A program made the position numbers and the translations under genes. Positions 46,030 through 55,500 of a DNA stretch of 64,000 bases are shown piece after piece (the first letter of the stretch is position 1; each line of letters begins with the position of its first letter). The stretch is taken from positions 1 through 64,000 of the forward strand of contig NZ_AEVS01000028.1 in NCBI RefSeq assembly GCF_000189255.1. The letters are read 5' to 3'. Source of the DNA: Vibrio brasiliensis LMG 20546 (GTDB lineage Bacteria > Pseudomonadota > Gammaproteobacteria > Enterobacterales > Vibrionaceae). The notes under the pieces are model-generated. The model saw only the letters and a list, made by a program, of their open reading frames with translations. It was not told the origin of the DNA and ran no database searches.

Positions 46030-47025
46030 TTAATTTTCGTATAGGTAACAACGGACAAAGTGGTTGTCAGACAGCTGAGTTACTTCTGGTAACTTCTCGC
46101 GACACTTGTCGGTTGCATGTTGGCATCGACCAGCAAAAGGACAGCCGATGGAAGCAGGCGTCCATAATGGTATCTCGCCTTTGTTGCCTTTAAGCTTTTC
46201 ATGAATCGACTTGCTTGGATCTGGTACTGCAGAAACCAGTAGCTGAGTATATGGATGTTGAGGATCGTGAATGATCTCCTCAGTGTCACCCCATTCAACC
46301 ATGTGACCAACGTACATAACTGCAAGATCTTCTGCGATGTAACGTGCCGTAGCGATGTCGTGCGTGATGTAAAGCAGAGACATTTGCTTCTCGAACTTCA
46401 TCTCTTCCATCAGGTTGAGAACGCCAGCACGAATCGACACGTCGAGCATTGAAGTTGGCTCATCAGCCAGAACCACTTCTGCGCCCACAGCGATGTTACG
46501 TGCCAGGTTTACACGTTGGCGCTGACCACCAGAAAGCTGGTGTGGGAACTTCTGCGATGTCTCTTTTGGTGGAATCAGACCTACCTGTTCAAGCAGGTCA
46601 TAGACACGCTCTTCAAGTTCTTTCTTATTGCCCGGTGATACTTTCTTATGAATAAGCAGCGGTCGAGCAATATGGTGGAAGATGTTGTGAGTCGGGTTGA
46701 GAGAACCAAACGGGTCCTGCCATACCATCTGTACACCTTCACGGTAAGCCATCAAGTCTGAACGTGAATCAATAGTCTGAATGTCACGACCTTTATATTC
46801 GATAACACCGTCAGTCGGCGCGTACATTTTTGCGATCATTTTCGCCGTGGTCGATTTCCCCGAACCTGATTCACCGACCACGGACAGACCGCGGCTCTTG
46901 TACATTTTGAAAGATACGTCGTTAATCGCGCGCATCATTGGTTGGTTTAGGGCATTACTGTTGATTGGAAAATCCTTTACTAGGTTTTTTCCTTCAACGA
47001 GTAGTTGGCCAAAATCTTTGCTCAT
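46030..47025 (-). CDS. Chitin-oligosaccharide ABC transporter, ATP-binding protein 2
   Basis: 331 aa ATPase of the oligopeptide/dipeptide (OppF-like) class. Walker A GESGSGKST, signature LSGGQRQR, Walker B VVLADEPTSMLD, and the C-terminal oligo_HPY motif with a four-cysteine-type cluster region (GCPFAGRCQHATDKCREKLPEV). It heterodimerises with the preceding ATPase. Gaps are 41 bp upstream and 74 bp downstream, and it belongs to the chitin operon. Confidence 0.92.
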   Translation of the reverse strand: MSKDFGQLLVEGKNLVKDFPINSNALNQPMMRAINDVSFKMYKSRGLSVVGESGSGKSTTAKMIAKMYAPTDGVIEYKGRDIQTIDSRSDLMAYREGVQMVWQDPFGSLNPTHNIFHHIARPLLIHKKVSPGNKKELEERVYDLLEQVGLIPPKETSQKFPHQLSGGQRQRVNLARNIAVGAEVVLADEPTSMLDVSIRAGVLNLMEEMKFEKQMSLLYITHDIATARYIAEDLAVMYVGHMVEWGDTEEIIHDPQHPYTQLLVSAVPDPSKSIHEKLKGNKGEIPLWTPASIGCPFAGRCQHATDKCREKLPEVTQLSDNHFVRCYLYEN

Positions 47026-47066
47026 AATTGTCTCCAGTAATCTTTGTTTTATTTCTCAATCTGTTG

Positions 47067-48050
47067 CTAGAGCTTGGTCTGTGCAATCGGGTCACCATAC
47101 AGGTGACAGTTAGAGAAACGATTTGGCTCAATTTGTCTAAGTTGAGTTGCGGCTTGAGTACACGCCTCATGAACGCGATCACAACGCGCCTGGAAGCGAC
47201 AACCTTGTGGCACTTCAAGCAGGTTTAGTGGGTTACCAGGGATACCAGTCAACTTAGTTTTAGGGCCCGTTAATGGAGGGAAAGAACTACCCAGACCTTT
47301 GGTGTAAGGGTGGTATGGACTTTCCAGAATCTGTTTTGAAGGGGCAACTTCAATCAGTTCACCGGAATACATGATGCCGATGCGGTCTGAGAACTCGACC
47401 ATCAAAGAAAGATCGTGAGTAATGAACAAGATAGAGAAACCAAACTCTTCTTTCAGTGCGTAGATCTTTTGCAGGATTTCACGTTGTACCACTACATCCA
47501 GAGCGGTAGTTGGCTCATCCATAATGATCATTTTCGGATTAAGCGCTAGGGCAATCGCGATAACCAGACGCTGACGCATACCACCAGAGAACTGGTGAGG
47601 GTAGTCGTTCAGACGGCTAGGGTGGATATCAACGATCTCCAGTAGACCTTCGGCACGCTTGCGAGCCTGTTCACGCGTCATATTGGTATGACGCATGATG
47701 ACGTCGCAGAACTGGTCTTCCATTGTCAGTACTGGGTTGAGCGCGTTCATCGCGCTCTGGAAGACCATTGACATCTCGCTCCAGCGGAAGGCTTGCATAC
47801 GATCATCGCTGTATTTAAGGATATCTTCACCATTGAAGATAACCTCACCGCCGCTAATAAACGCTGGTGGCTTATGCAGGCGCATCAGAGAGAAGGCAAC
47901 GGTTGATTTACCACAACCAGATTCACCTGCCAGACCGAATACTTCGCCTGGTGCAATGTCAAAGCTGACGTTGTTACAGGCACGAACGTCACCTGCATCA
48001 GTAATGTAGTCAACGCAAAGGTTGCGGATAGAAATGAGTGGTGCTGTCAT
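47067..48050 (-). CDS. Chitin-oligosaccharide ABC transporter, ATP-binding protein 1
   Basis: 327 aa ATPase, OppD-like. Walker A GESGCGKST, signature FSGGMRQR, Walker B MIIMDEPTTALD, H-loop THDLSLM, C-terminal cysteine region GCRFQARCDRVHEAC. It starts 2 bp after the stop of the second permease gene. It powers import of (GlcNAc)n through the two permeases. Confidence 0.92.
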   Translation of the reverse strand: MTAPLISIRNLCVDYITDAGDVRACNNVSFDIAPGEVFGLAGESGCGKSTVAFSLMRLHKPPAFISGGEVIFNGEDILKYSDDRMQAFRWSEMSMVFQSAMNALNPVLTMEDQFCDVIMRHTNMTREQARKRAEGLLEIVDIHPSRLNDYPHQFSGGMRQRLVIAIALALNPKMIIMDEPTTALDVVVQREILQKIYALKEEFGFSILFITHDLSLMVEFSDRIGIMYSGELIEVAPSKQILESPYHPYTKGLGSSFPPLTGPKTKLTGIPGNPLNLLEVPQGCRFQARCDRVHEACTQAATQLRQIEPNRFSNCHLYGDPIAQTKL

Positions 48051-48052
48051 GA

Positions 48053-49078
48053 TTATTTATCTCCGCTCCAAAGTGCATTTTGTGGTGGTAGTTCTGGCTG
48101 ACGTTCTTTCTTGTCTTGTGCAGCAAGCTTTTTCCAGCGTTTCATACCTTTATGAGAGCGAAGCTGCGGGTTAGCAATTTCGTCTACCGCGAAGTTCAGT
48201 AGTGCAAGACCAGTGACCAGCAGAGTCAATGCCGCACACGGAGCGAGTACTTCCCACCAAGCGCCAATCAGCATTGCTGAAGAGGTCTGTACGTTGTAAA
48301 GCATGATGCCCCAACTGATTGTGCTTGGGTCGCCCAGACCTAAGAACGAGATAATTGATTCCATGCCGATTGCGTACATAACCGAACCAATGAAGCTAGC
48401 GCCTACGATTGGGATAAGGTTTGGCAGAATCTCAACAAAGATGATGCGGAAAGATGATTCGCCAAGAACTTCAGCCGCTTTAACAAACTCTTTTTCACGC
48501 AGGGCTAAGGTTTGCGAGCGTATTACCCTTGCACCCCATGCCCAGGAGGTACAACCTATGATAATGGCAATGGTTAGAGGCCCTGCCTCACCGATGAACG
48601 CCGCTAGTACGAATAGCAATGGGTATTGAGGAATAACCAGCATGATGTTCATTGCGGCAGTAAGCACGTCATCAACGCGACCACCAAAGTAACCAGCAGA
48701 GATACCAATCACAGTCGCAAGGAAACACACAGTGATACCAGCGCCGAAACCCACGCCTAGTGAAATACGTGCACCGTAAACAAGTTGAGACCAGATATCG
48801 CGACCCATGCGGCTAGTACCAAGTACATGGTCAGCCTTTTTCGACATGATCATAGTACGACGGTCAGTTGCCAGATTCTGAGCCACCCAACCATCTGGGT
48901 TAGCTTTTGCTGAACTGACAACAAAACCTGGGTATTCATGCGGGTTACCAGTACGCTTATCCGGAGCGTGCTTGGTAATCAGTGGTGCGGCGATAGCCAT
49001 AAAAATAAATAGTGAAACAATCGCTAAGCCAGTACGAGCGTAAGCATTGCCTAGAATGAGTTTAAATAGGTCTTTCAT
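48053..49078 (-). CDS. Chitin-oligosaccharide ABC transporter, permease 2
   Basis: 341 aa DppC/OppC-type inner-membrane permease. An N-terminal membrane segment (residues 14-34) is followed by a periplasmic stretch, then about five more segments, with the EAA loop VIRSQTLALREKEFVKAAEVLGESSFRIIFVEILPN. It starts 2 bp after permease 1 and belongs to the chitin operon. The C-terminal tail is hydrophilic and extended (KGMKRWKKLAAQDKKERQPELPP). Confidence 0.92.
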   Translation of the reverse strand: MKDLFKLILGNAYARTGLAIVSLFIFMAIAAPLITKHAPDKRTGNPHEYPGFVVSSAKANPDGWVAQNLATDRRTMIMSKKADHVLGTSRMGRDIWSQLVYGARISLGVGFGAGITVCFLATVIGISAGYFGGRVDDVLTAAMNIMLVIPQYPLLFVLAAFIGEAGPLTIAIIIGCTSWAWGARVIRSQTLALREKEFVKAAEVLGESSFRIIFVEILPNLIPIVGASFIGSVMYAIGMESIISFLGLGDPSTISWGIMLYNVQTSSAMLIGAWWEVLAPCAALTLLVTGLALLNFAVDEIANPQLRSHKGMKRWKKLAAQDKKERQPELPPQNALWSGDK

Positions 49079-49080
49079 AA

Positions 49081-50067
49081 TTATTTCCCTCCCTTACGAA
49101 GGCGAGGATCAAGTACTACGTAAAGCATGTCGGCAATCAGGTTGAATGACAGCATAAACATCGTCATGATGATGAGTTGCCCTTGAAGAACTTGGTAGTC
49201 ACGGGCGTGAATAGCATTCAGTAGTACCGTACCAAGACCTGGGTAGTTGAAGATGATTTCGACGATTAGCTGACCACCGATAGCCATACCTAATGACATT
49301 GAAAGTGCCGTAACGCTTGGTAGAAGTGCGTTACGCGCTGCGTAGTTGAATACCACTCGGTTCTCACTCAGGCCCTTACCTTTAGCCATGGTGATGTAGT
49401 CTTCTGCTAGCAGGTTGATCATGTTGTTACGCATGTTAACCAGAAAGCCACCTACCTGAATGATCGATGCACAGAATAGTGGTAGTACTGCGTGGTATGC
49501 CGCGTCTTTGTAAAACTCCCAGCTGGTCCAGTCTGGCACCGTACCCGCAGTGTAGGCGTAGCCTGTAGGGAACCATTTAAGACCAATCGCAAAGATGAAT
49601 AGCGTTAGCATCGCGACAACGACTTGAGGTACCGCCTGAATGATCAGCATGCCCGGAGTGACGAAAGCGTCATATTTACTGCCGCGTTTCCACGCTGCGA
49701 AAATGCCGAGCACTGAGCCTAAAGAGAAAGAAAGGATAACTGCGCTACCTGCCAGGAATAGCGACCAACCAAATGCGCCACCCAACAGCTCGTTTACTGA
49801 TAGTGGATAGAACTGAATTGAAGTGCCAAGCTCCCAGCTCAGGATGTTTTTCATGTAGGCGATGTATTGAGTAAACAATCCACCATCAACAAAACCGAGT
49901 AGCTCTTTCATTGCCGCGATACGTTCCGGTGTTACCTGAACCGAAGCGTTAGCGAACATCATGGTCACCGGATCACCCGGCATCGCACGAGGAATAATAA
50001 AGTTTAATGTCGCAGCAACTAATAATGCGACCAAATAGAACGACAAACGTCTTAAAAAATAACCCAT
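49081..50067 (-). CDS. Chitin-oligosaccharide ABC transporter, permease 1
   Basis: 328 aa DppB/OppB-type permease with the typical N-terminal segment (GYFLRRLSFYLVALLVAATLNFIIPRAMPGDP), six predicted membrane segments and the EAA loop MRNNMINLLAEDYITMAKGKGLSENRVVFNYAARNAL. It is the second gene of the operon, 172 bp after the binding protein gene, with a stable hairpin between them. Confidence 0.92.
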   Translation of the reverse strand: MGYFLRRLSFYLVALLVAATLNFIIPRAMPGDPVTMMFANASVQVTPERIAAMKELLGFVDGGLFTQYIAYMKNILSWELGTSIQFYPLSVNELLGGAFGWSLFLAGSAVILSFSLGSVLGIFAAWKRGSKYDAFVTPGMLIIQAVPQVVVAMLTLFIFAIGLKWFPTGYAYTAGTVPDWTSWEFYKDAAYHAVLPLFCASIIQVGGFLVNMRNNMINLLAEDYITMAKGKGLSENRVVFNYAARNALLPSVTALSMSLGMAIGGQLIVEIIFNYPGLGTVLLNAIHARDYQVLQGQLIIMTMFMLSFNLIADMLYVVLDPRLRKGGK

Positions 50068-50198
50068 AACTCACCTTACTTACCCAGATTTTCCCTGTTT
50101 CTGGTTTCAGGTCGCTCCTAGCGAAAACAAAATTTAGAGCGAACAATCCCCTGACGACTGGCGCCATATAACGAACACATTAAAAAGTGGGGGGATTT

Positions 50199-50223
50199 TG
50201 CGGCATACAGAGCGTATGCCGCA
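50199..50223 (-). promoter_or_regulatory. Hairpin after the chitin-binding protein gene
   Basis: GCGGCATAC (50200-50208) and GTATGCCGC (50214-50222) form a 9-bp perfect stem, extended by a T-A pair, 17 bp past the stop. On minus it is followed by AAAATCCCCCC, not T's. It probably protects the binding-protein message and raises its level over the permeases. Confidence 0.75.
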
Positions 50224-50239
50224 TCGTTAGAACAACTAC

Positions 50240-51922
50240 TTACTTAACTGGTTTTAGGTCCAGTACGTGTAGTAGACGCTCTGGGATACCAGCCCAAATG
50301 TTTGGACGGCCTTTTGGATTTTCTTCGTTCCACCAACCAGTGAATCGCGTTGTGTTGTACTGGAACATGTAAGCACCAGACATTACAGGGATTGTTACCT
50401 GATCAGCTGCGATGATTTGCTGGATGCCGTGAGCGATTTCTAGCTGCTCGTTCTTATCAGCTGTTTTGTAGAAGCTGTTAAGTAGACCGTCTAGCTTTTC
50501 GTTCTTGTAGAAGTGCATAGCGAAACGAGGCATACCATCACCAGACTGAAGTGCTGAGTTGTACGCACTGTTCCAGTAAGTGTGTGGATCTGCACCGTGG
50601 AAGTAGTTTGTGTAAGCAACGTCATAAGTCGCTTCTAGCATCGCTTGGTTGTACACAGAGAAATCTGGAGTACGTGCTTTCGCTTTGATGCCTACTTCAG
50701 CTAGCTGCTCTACAGCAAGTTGAACTGTGTTGTTGAAGTCAGTCCAGCCGTTTGGCGATTGAATCAGAAGTTCAAAAGATTTACCTGATGGAGTGTCTAC
50801 GAAGCCGTCGTTGTTAACGTCTTTGAAGCCAGCTTTCTTCAGTAGCTCTTTAGCACCTTCAGCATTGTAGGTGTTGTAACCCTTGTACTTGTCGTGAGTC
50901 TTTTCATCAGACCAAGTTTCGAATGCGTAACCTAGACCTGAAGCGAAGTCGTTCACTGTACCGCCACCGTAGAACGCGATGTCGATGATAGTTTGACGGT
51001 CAAGAGCCATTGAGAACGCACGACGGAAGTCAACGTTAGTAAGTGCTTCGTTCTTCGCTGGATCTGGGTGCTTGAAGTTAACAACAAACGCTTGAGTACC
51101 TGCTGGCGGGTACCAGTACTGGTGGTTAGGGCTTGCTGCTGCGTACGTGCGGTCGATGTCAGGAATGAATGATGAAGTCCAGTCCATTTCACCGTTAACA
51201 ACTTTACCCAGGAATTGGTCGTTGTTAGCGATTTGAGGAACACGTAGACAGTCAACGTCTAGGTTGTCCGCATCCCAGTAGTTCGGGTTAGCACACTGGA
51301 TGTAAAGTTGTGCAGTGAAAGTATCGATCTCAGTGAAAGGACCAGAACCTACAGGGTTTTCGTTGGTGAATGTTGAAGGATCTTTCACGTCTTTCCAGAT
51401 GTGCTCAGGTACTACTGGTACTTTAGCAATTTCATAAGGAACGTTAGAGTTCGCTTCTGTCAGGCGGAATTTAACTTGGTAGTCATTCAGTTTTTCAACA
51501 GAAGTTACCCAAGAGTTGATACCGCTTTGGTCAAGCTCTGGTTTCTCTTTTACAAGATTGAATGAGTATACAACGTCGTTTGCATCGAACGTTTCACCAT
51601 CAGACCATTTTACGCCTTTACGAATATCGAAAGTAACGCTCATTAGGTCGTCAGACATCTTGTAGTTTTCAGCCAAACGGAATACAGGCGTGTTACCTTG
51701 CATTTCGTTAAATACAACTAGAGGCTCGTAAAGGAAGTCCCAAGTAGTATGCAAGTGAGTTGCACCCAGGTATGGGTTAAAGTTACGAACGAAAGTTGTA
51801 AATTCTTTCGGGTGGATAGTTAGTTCACTACGTTCAGCAGCTGTCGCTACAGATGCGAATCCTGTGGTAGCTGTAGCAATAATTGCTGTTGCTAGTGCTG
51901 TTTTTTTTATGTTGGCAAGCAT
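50240..51922 (-). CDS. cbp: Chitin-oligosaccharide-binding protein CBP
   Basis: 560 aa periplasmic solute-binding protein of the peptide-binding SBP_bac_5 family. Signal peptide MLANIKKTALATAIIATATTGFASVATA|AER. Family motifs include FDIRKGVKWSDGETFDANDVVYSF. In V. cholerae CBP binds (GlcNAc)n and also holds the ChiS periplasmic domain inactive until chitin is present. AAGGAA precedes the ATG. It is the first gene of the operon, next to chiS, with highly biased codons and a long structured upstream region. Confidence 0.95.
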   Translation of the reverse strand: MLANIKKTALATAIIATATTGFASVATAAERSELTIHPKEFTTFVRNFNPYLGATHLHTTWDFLYEPLVVFNEMQGNTPVFRLAENYKMSDDLMSVTFDIRKGVKWSDGETFDANDVVYSFNLVKEKPELDQSGINSWVTSVEKLNDYQVKFRLTEANSNVPYEIAKVPVVPEHIWKDVKDPSTFTNENPVGSGPFTEIDTFTAQLYIQCANPNYWDADNLDVDCLRVPQIANNDQFLGKVVNGEMDWTSSFIPDIDRTYAAASPNHQYWYPPAGTQAFVVNFKHPDPAKNEALTNVDFRRAFSMALDRQTIIDIAFYGGGTVNDFASGLGYAFETWSDEKTHDKYKGYNTYNAEGAKELLKKAGFKDVNNDGFVDTPSGKSFELLIQSPNGWTDFNNTVQLAVEQLAEVGIKAKARTPDFSVYNQAMLEATYDVAYTNYFHGADPHTYWNSAYNSALQSGDGMPRFAMHFYKNEKLDGLLNSFYKTADKNEQLEIAHGIQQIIAADQVTIPVMSGAYMFQYNTTRFTGWWNEENPKGRPNIWAGIPERLLHVLDLKPVK

Positions 51923-52577
51923 AGCTGTTCCTTACTATTTGCTTTCATTTCACTTATGGAATGGAATGTCATCAATTGATAAACACTCACTAAGGCCCAC
52001 CTCTTTAAATGAGTTCCTATCGGAGGAGATAGAGAAATCCAGAGTGGCCTGTAGGCCTTAGGCACACTAAGAAAACACCTTAACGTTAATTTTCGCAATT
52101 GCTATTCCCGTTAAAAACGTCAAAACCAACCCGAACCACGTCAATAATGTCAAAAGCTCCTGTTTTGATGGAATTGTGAGCAGAAAATAGCCTTTGATGT
52201 GGATCGCATTACTTAGATGGTTAAAGGTGGTTTGTAAGTGTCTACTTACCCTTTGGTCTTTCTATTCTAAGGTATTGCTAAGCCACTTTGAAAACGTGAG
52301 ACTTGAATCACTCGTGGTTTTGTTGTTAATTTTTCGATTTAAATTAAAACTGCCGTCTTGTTGTGATTGGCTTCGCAAACTGAGTTCTTTTTACGCATTG
52401 TTGGTGGTTTTATACCAATTAGGCACTCGATAGCGGAGCAAATGTCGTGTTCAAACAGCCGCTATTATAGGTTGTTTTACGGGGCGTAATAACTCATTTG
52501 TGACATGTGAGTGAAGGTTTAACGGCACAAAAAAAGCCCGCTTAGTCGCGAGCTTTTAGATAGATTAACCTGAATGA
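51923..52577. promoter_or_regulatory. Chitin operon promoter and leader region (655 bp)
   Basis: No credible gene lies here. Contents seen: a possible structured leader with CTATC GGAGGA GATAG at 52017-52032 (loop UCCUCC in the transcript) enclosed by CTAAGGCC 51990-51997 and GGCCTTAG 52054-52061; three TTGAC motifs on minus (GTCAA on plus at 52119, 52140 and 52149); and the chiS terminator at 52533-52556. The AT-rich 52190-52500 part shows nothing else I can name. In V. cholerae this promoter is bound by ChiS and SlmA; no full SlmA palindrome is obvious. Confidence 0.6.
52533..52556 (-). terminator. chiS terminator
   Basis: On minus AAAGCTCGC pairs with GCGGGCTTT with one mismatch (52556-52548 with 52541-52533), followed by a T-run. 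It is 21 bp beyond the chiS stop. Confidence 0.85.
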
Positions 52578-55500
52578 TTAGCTGGTGAGTAAGTGCTGTA
52601 ACTTATCACGCAAACCTTCAATATGCGTTCTCTCTGGTCCTTGTTCATTGCAATGTTCAAGAATGTAATCCAACGAGCTGAGAACCGTTCTCCAGCGAGG
52701 AGTCTTAGGCAGTGTCTCGGTACGCAAGTACTTATCGAGTGTTCGTGTTTGTAGTGTGCTGCGGTCGAGGTAAACGCGCCATAAGCCACTTTGCTCGGCG
52801 AAGGTGAACTTAGTCTGGCCTGTAACCGATTCCCAGTAATTCAGGGCGCTGGTCATGGCTTCAACCAGCACTTCACGCATAATATCTTGCTTAGATTTGC
52901 TATCCCCGGCGACACGGTCTGCCAGTCGGGTAAACTCACCACCAAGCTCTTTGAGCTCTTGTAACTTGGCTTTGTCGCCCTCAAAGGCAAAGCTAGACAG
53001 CGCTTCAATTGCGGTCTCCAGATTGTTGATACGGCCTGCGTTGATGCTGCCACCTACGTTGAATATGTACATTGAACGTAAGCCAGAGCCTTGAGGTAGC
53101 TTCAATATATCGGCAGACAGATGCTGTCTGACATCTTCTACGTAGACATCAATATTGCCGCAATAATGTTCCTGTTCTACGTTGAGGAACTTAGGAGCAA
53201 TAAGCTCATCAGCACTTGAGCGCTTCAGCTGTTCCGTTGAACGCTTAAATAGCTTAGAAGCGGCCTCATTGGCGAAGCGAATCTTATTGTCTTCTCGAAC
53301 ACAGATAATCGCTTCAGGTGCCGTTTCTAACTGCTCTAGCAGGCGGCCCTGAGTTTCCAGCAGACTTGCTTCAACCATTGCACGATGTTTAAGTTCAAGC
53401 TGTAACTGTTGATTCTCAAGTCGGCGCTGTTCCGCTTTACTTGCGGTTAAATGAGCAATAATTCGAGCGGCTAACTCTTGCTTGTTAAATGGTTTAGACA
53501 GGTAGTCGTTGGCACCTGCATTAAAGCCACGAATTCGATCATCTGTCTGGTTAAGCGCGGTAAGCATAATTACAGGCAGTGCCGCGTGATCATAGCTTTT
53601 ACGCAGTGTTTCACATACCTGATATCCGCTCATACCTGGCATCATGATGTCGAGTAGTAGCAGTTCTGGTTTCTCTTTCTCTACCGCTTCTAAGGCTTCG
53701 TGTCCATCTTTAGCCGTTCTCACGCGATAACCTTCAAGACGCAAGAAACTATCGAGTACGCGCAGGTTTACTGGTTCATCATCGACAACCAGGAGTAACG
53801 GGCCATCAGGATTTTCCGGCAGACTCACGGGCTCGGCGAACTCGACTTCACCACTCTCAGGAGCTTTAAAGTGTGGCGCCTCGTAGTGGTTAGCGTCTTG
53901 AATTTGCTGCTCACTAGCGACTGGTAAAGTGAAGCTGAAAGTAGTACCGACCATAGGCTGGCTGCTGACATACAGGGAACCTTGCATCAACTCGATTAGC
54001 TGACGGCTGATTGATAAGCCAAGACCTGCACCTTGACGGTAACGACTTGAATCACTGCCTGCCTGAATCAAAGGTTCGAAAATATGCTCCAATTGATCAG
54101 CAGGGATCCCCTGACCTGTATCGACCACCTGAACTCGAATCTGGTCATCAACAACGTTGGCTGAAATCACAATCTTGCCTTCGCTGGTGTATTTAATTGC
54201 ATTACCAACCAGGTTATATAGCACTTGCTCAAGTCTTTGCGGGTCGGCGCTAACCCAAACAGGTTCACTTGGCACCTGATTGATAATCCGAATTGGCTTA
54301 TTGCCTAATAGGTGAGACGAGAGTTCGAGAACCAAGCGGGTTGAACCCGATAAATCCACCGCACTGGTTTCAATATCCAGATTGCCATAACGCATCTTGT
54401 GATAATCGAGCAGGTCATCAACCAGAGTTGCTAGGCGCTGGCCACTACTGATGATGATATCTAACTGATATTTATGTTCAGCGGTAATAGGACCATTGGC
54501 TCCAGAGGCGAGGGCTTCAGCAATACCTACCATCCCATGCAGCGGCGTACGCAGTTCATGAGAAGTGGTTGCGAGGAACTCATCTTTAAGCTTGTTCGCA
54601 AGTTGCAACTCTTCGTTTTGCTTCTGAATCAGTTTCAGGTTGCTTTCCAGCTCTTCGTTCTGATCTTTGATAAGTAAGATTTTTTCACGAATTGAACGTT
54701 GCATACGTTCAAAACTGACTGCAAGACGGCCGATCTCATCTTTACGCTGAGTGTTGATCATATCCGCATCAAGGTCGCCGGCAGAGACTTTTTCTGCAGC
54801 CCAGGTCAGCTTAAGCAGTGGGGCAGTGATAAAGTTCGACAGGTAATGAGAAGCCATGACAACCAGCAGAATCGCAGTCAGCATGGCGAAGATAAAGACT
54901 GTCTCTAGTTGGTGAACACGCGCAAAGGCGACACTTTCAGGGACTTCCACCACCAGAGCCCAGTCGATACCCTTGACGGAGATCGGTGCATAGGCGGCAA
55001 TGATTGCTTCATTTTCAGTGTTGGAATAGGTGCCAAAACTGGTTGCGCCAGCTAGGGCTAAATCGACGACTTGACGGCTTTTATCAATGTCTTGCTGTTG
55101 ATACGCCATCGTACGAGATTGATGATCTCCTCCAACCAATAACGTCTTCATTGATGGGATGTTTTTGGTATCGGCAATCAACTTGGTTATGCCGTTATTT
55201 GGCAAGCGGAACATAGCGTAACTATGCAGGTAGCCTTGCTGTACAATGGGTGCACCCAGCCAGGCGACGGATTTCCCCTGCTCTTGAGAAAAGTCAGAAA
55301 TGATAACCGGGGTAAAATCCTCGTTGGTTTTACGTTTTTCCGTCACCAAACTGCGCAGTTTGCTAAAGGTCTGACCCAGATTAGCATCCTTGTATTTGCC
55401 CGTTAGCAGGTTGGTACCGAAGTTGTCATTCTTATAGATAGAGTAGGTGACGTTACCTTCACGATCGACCAGCAAAATATCGTCAAAATCAGAACGTTTT

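Noticed and set aside
52261-52320. SlmA or CRP site upstream of the chitin operon
   Set aside because: GTGAG...TCAC fragments and TGTGA half-sites occur, but none forms the full spaced palindrome needed.
52194-52433. 79-codon open frame on plus in the chitin operon upstream region
   Set aside because: Leu/Phe-rich product from AT-rich non-coding DNA, no ribosome site, no recognisable domain.
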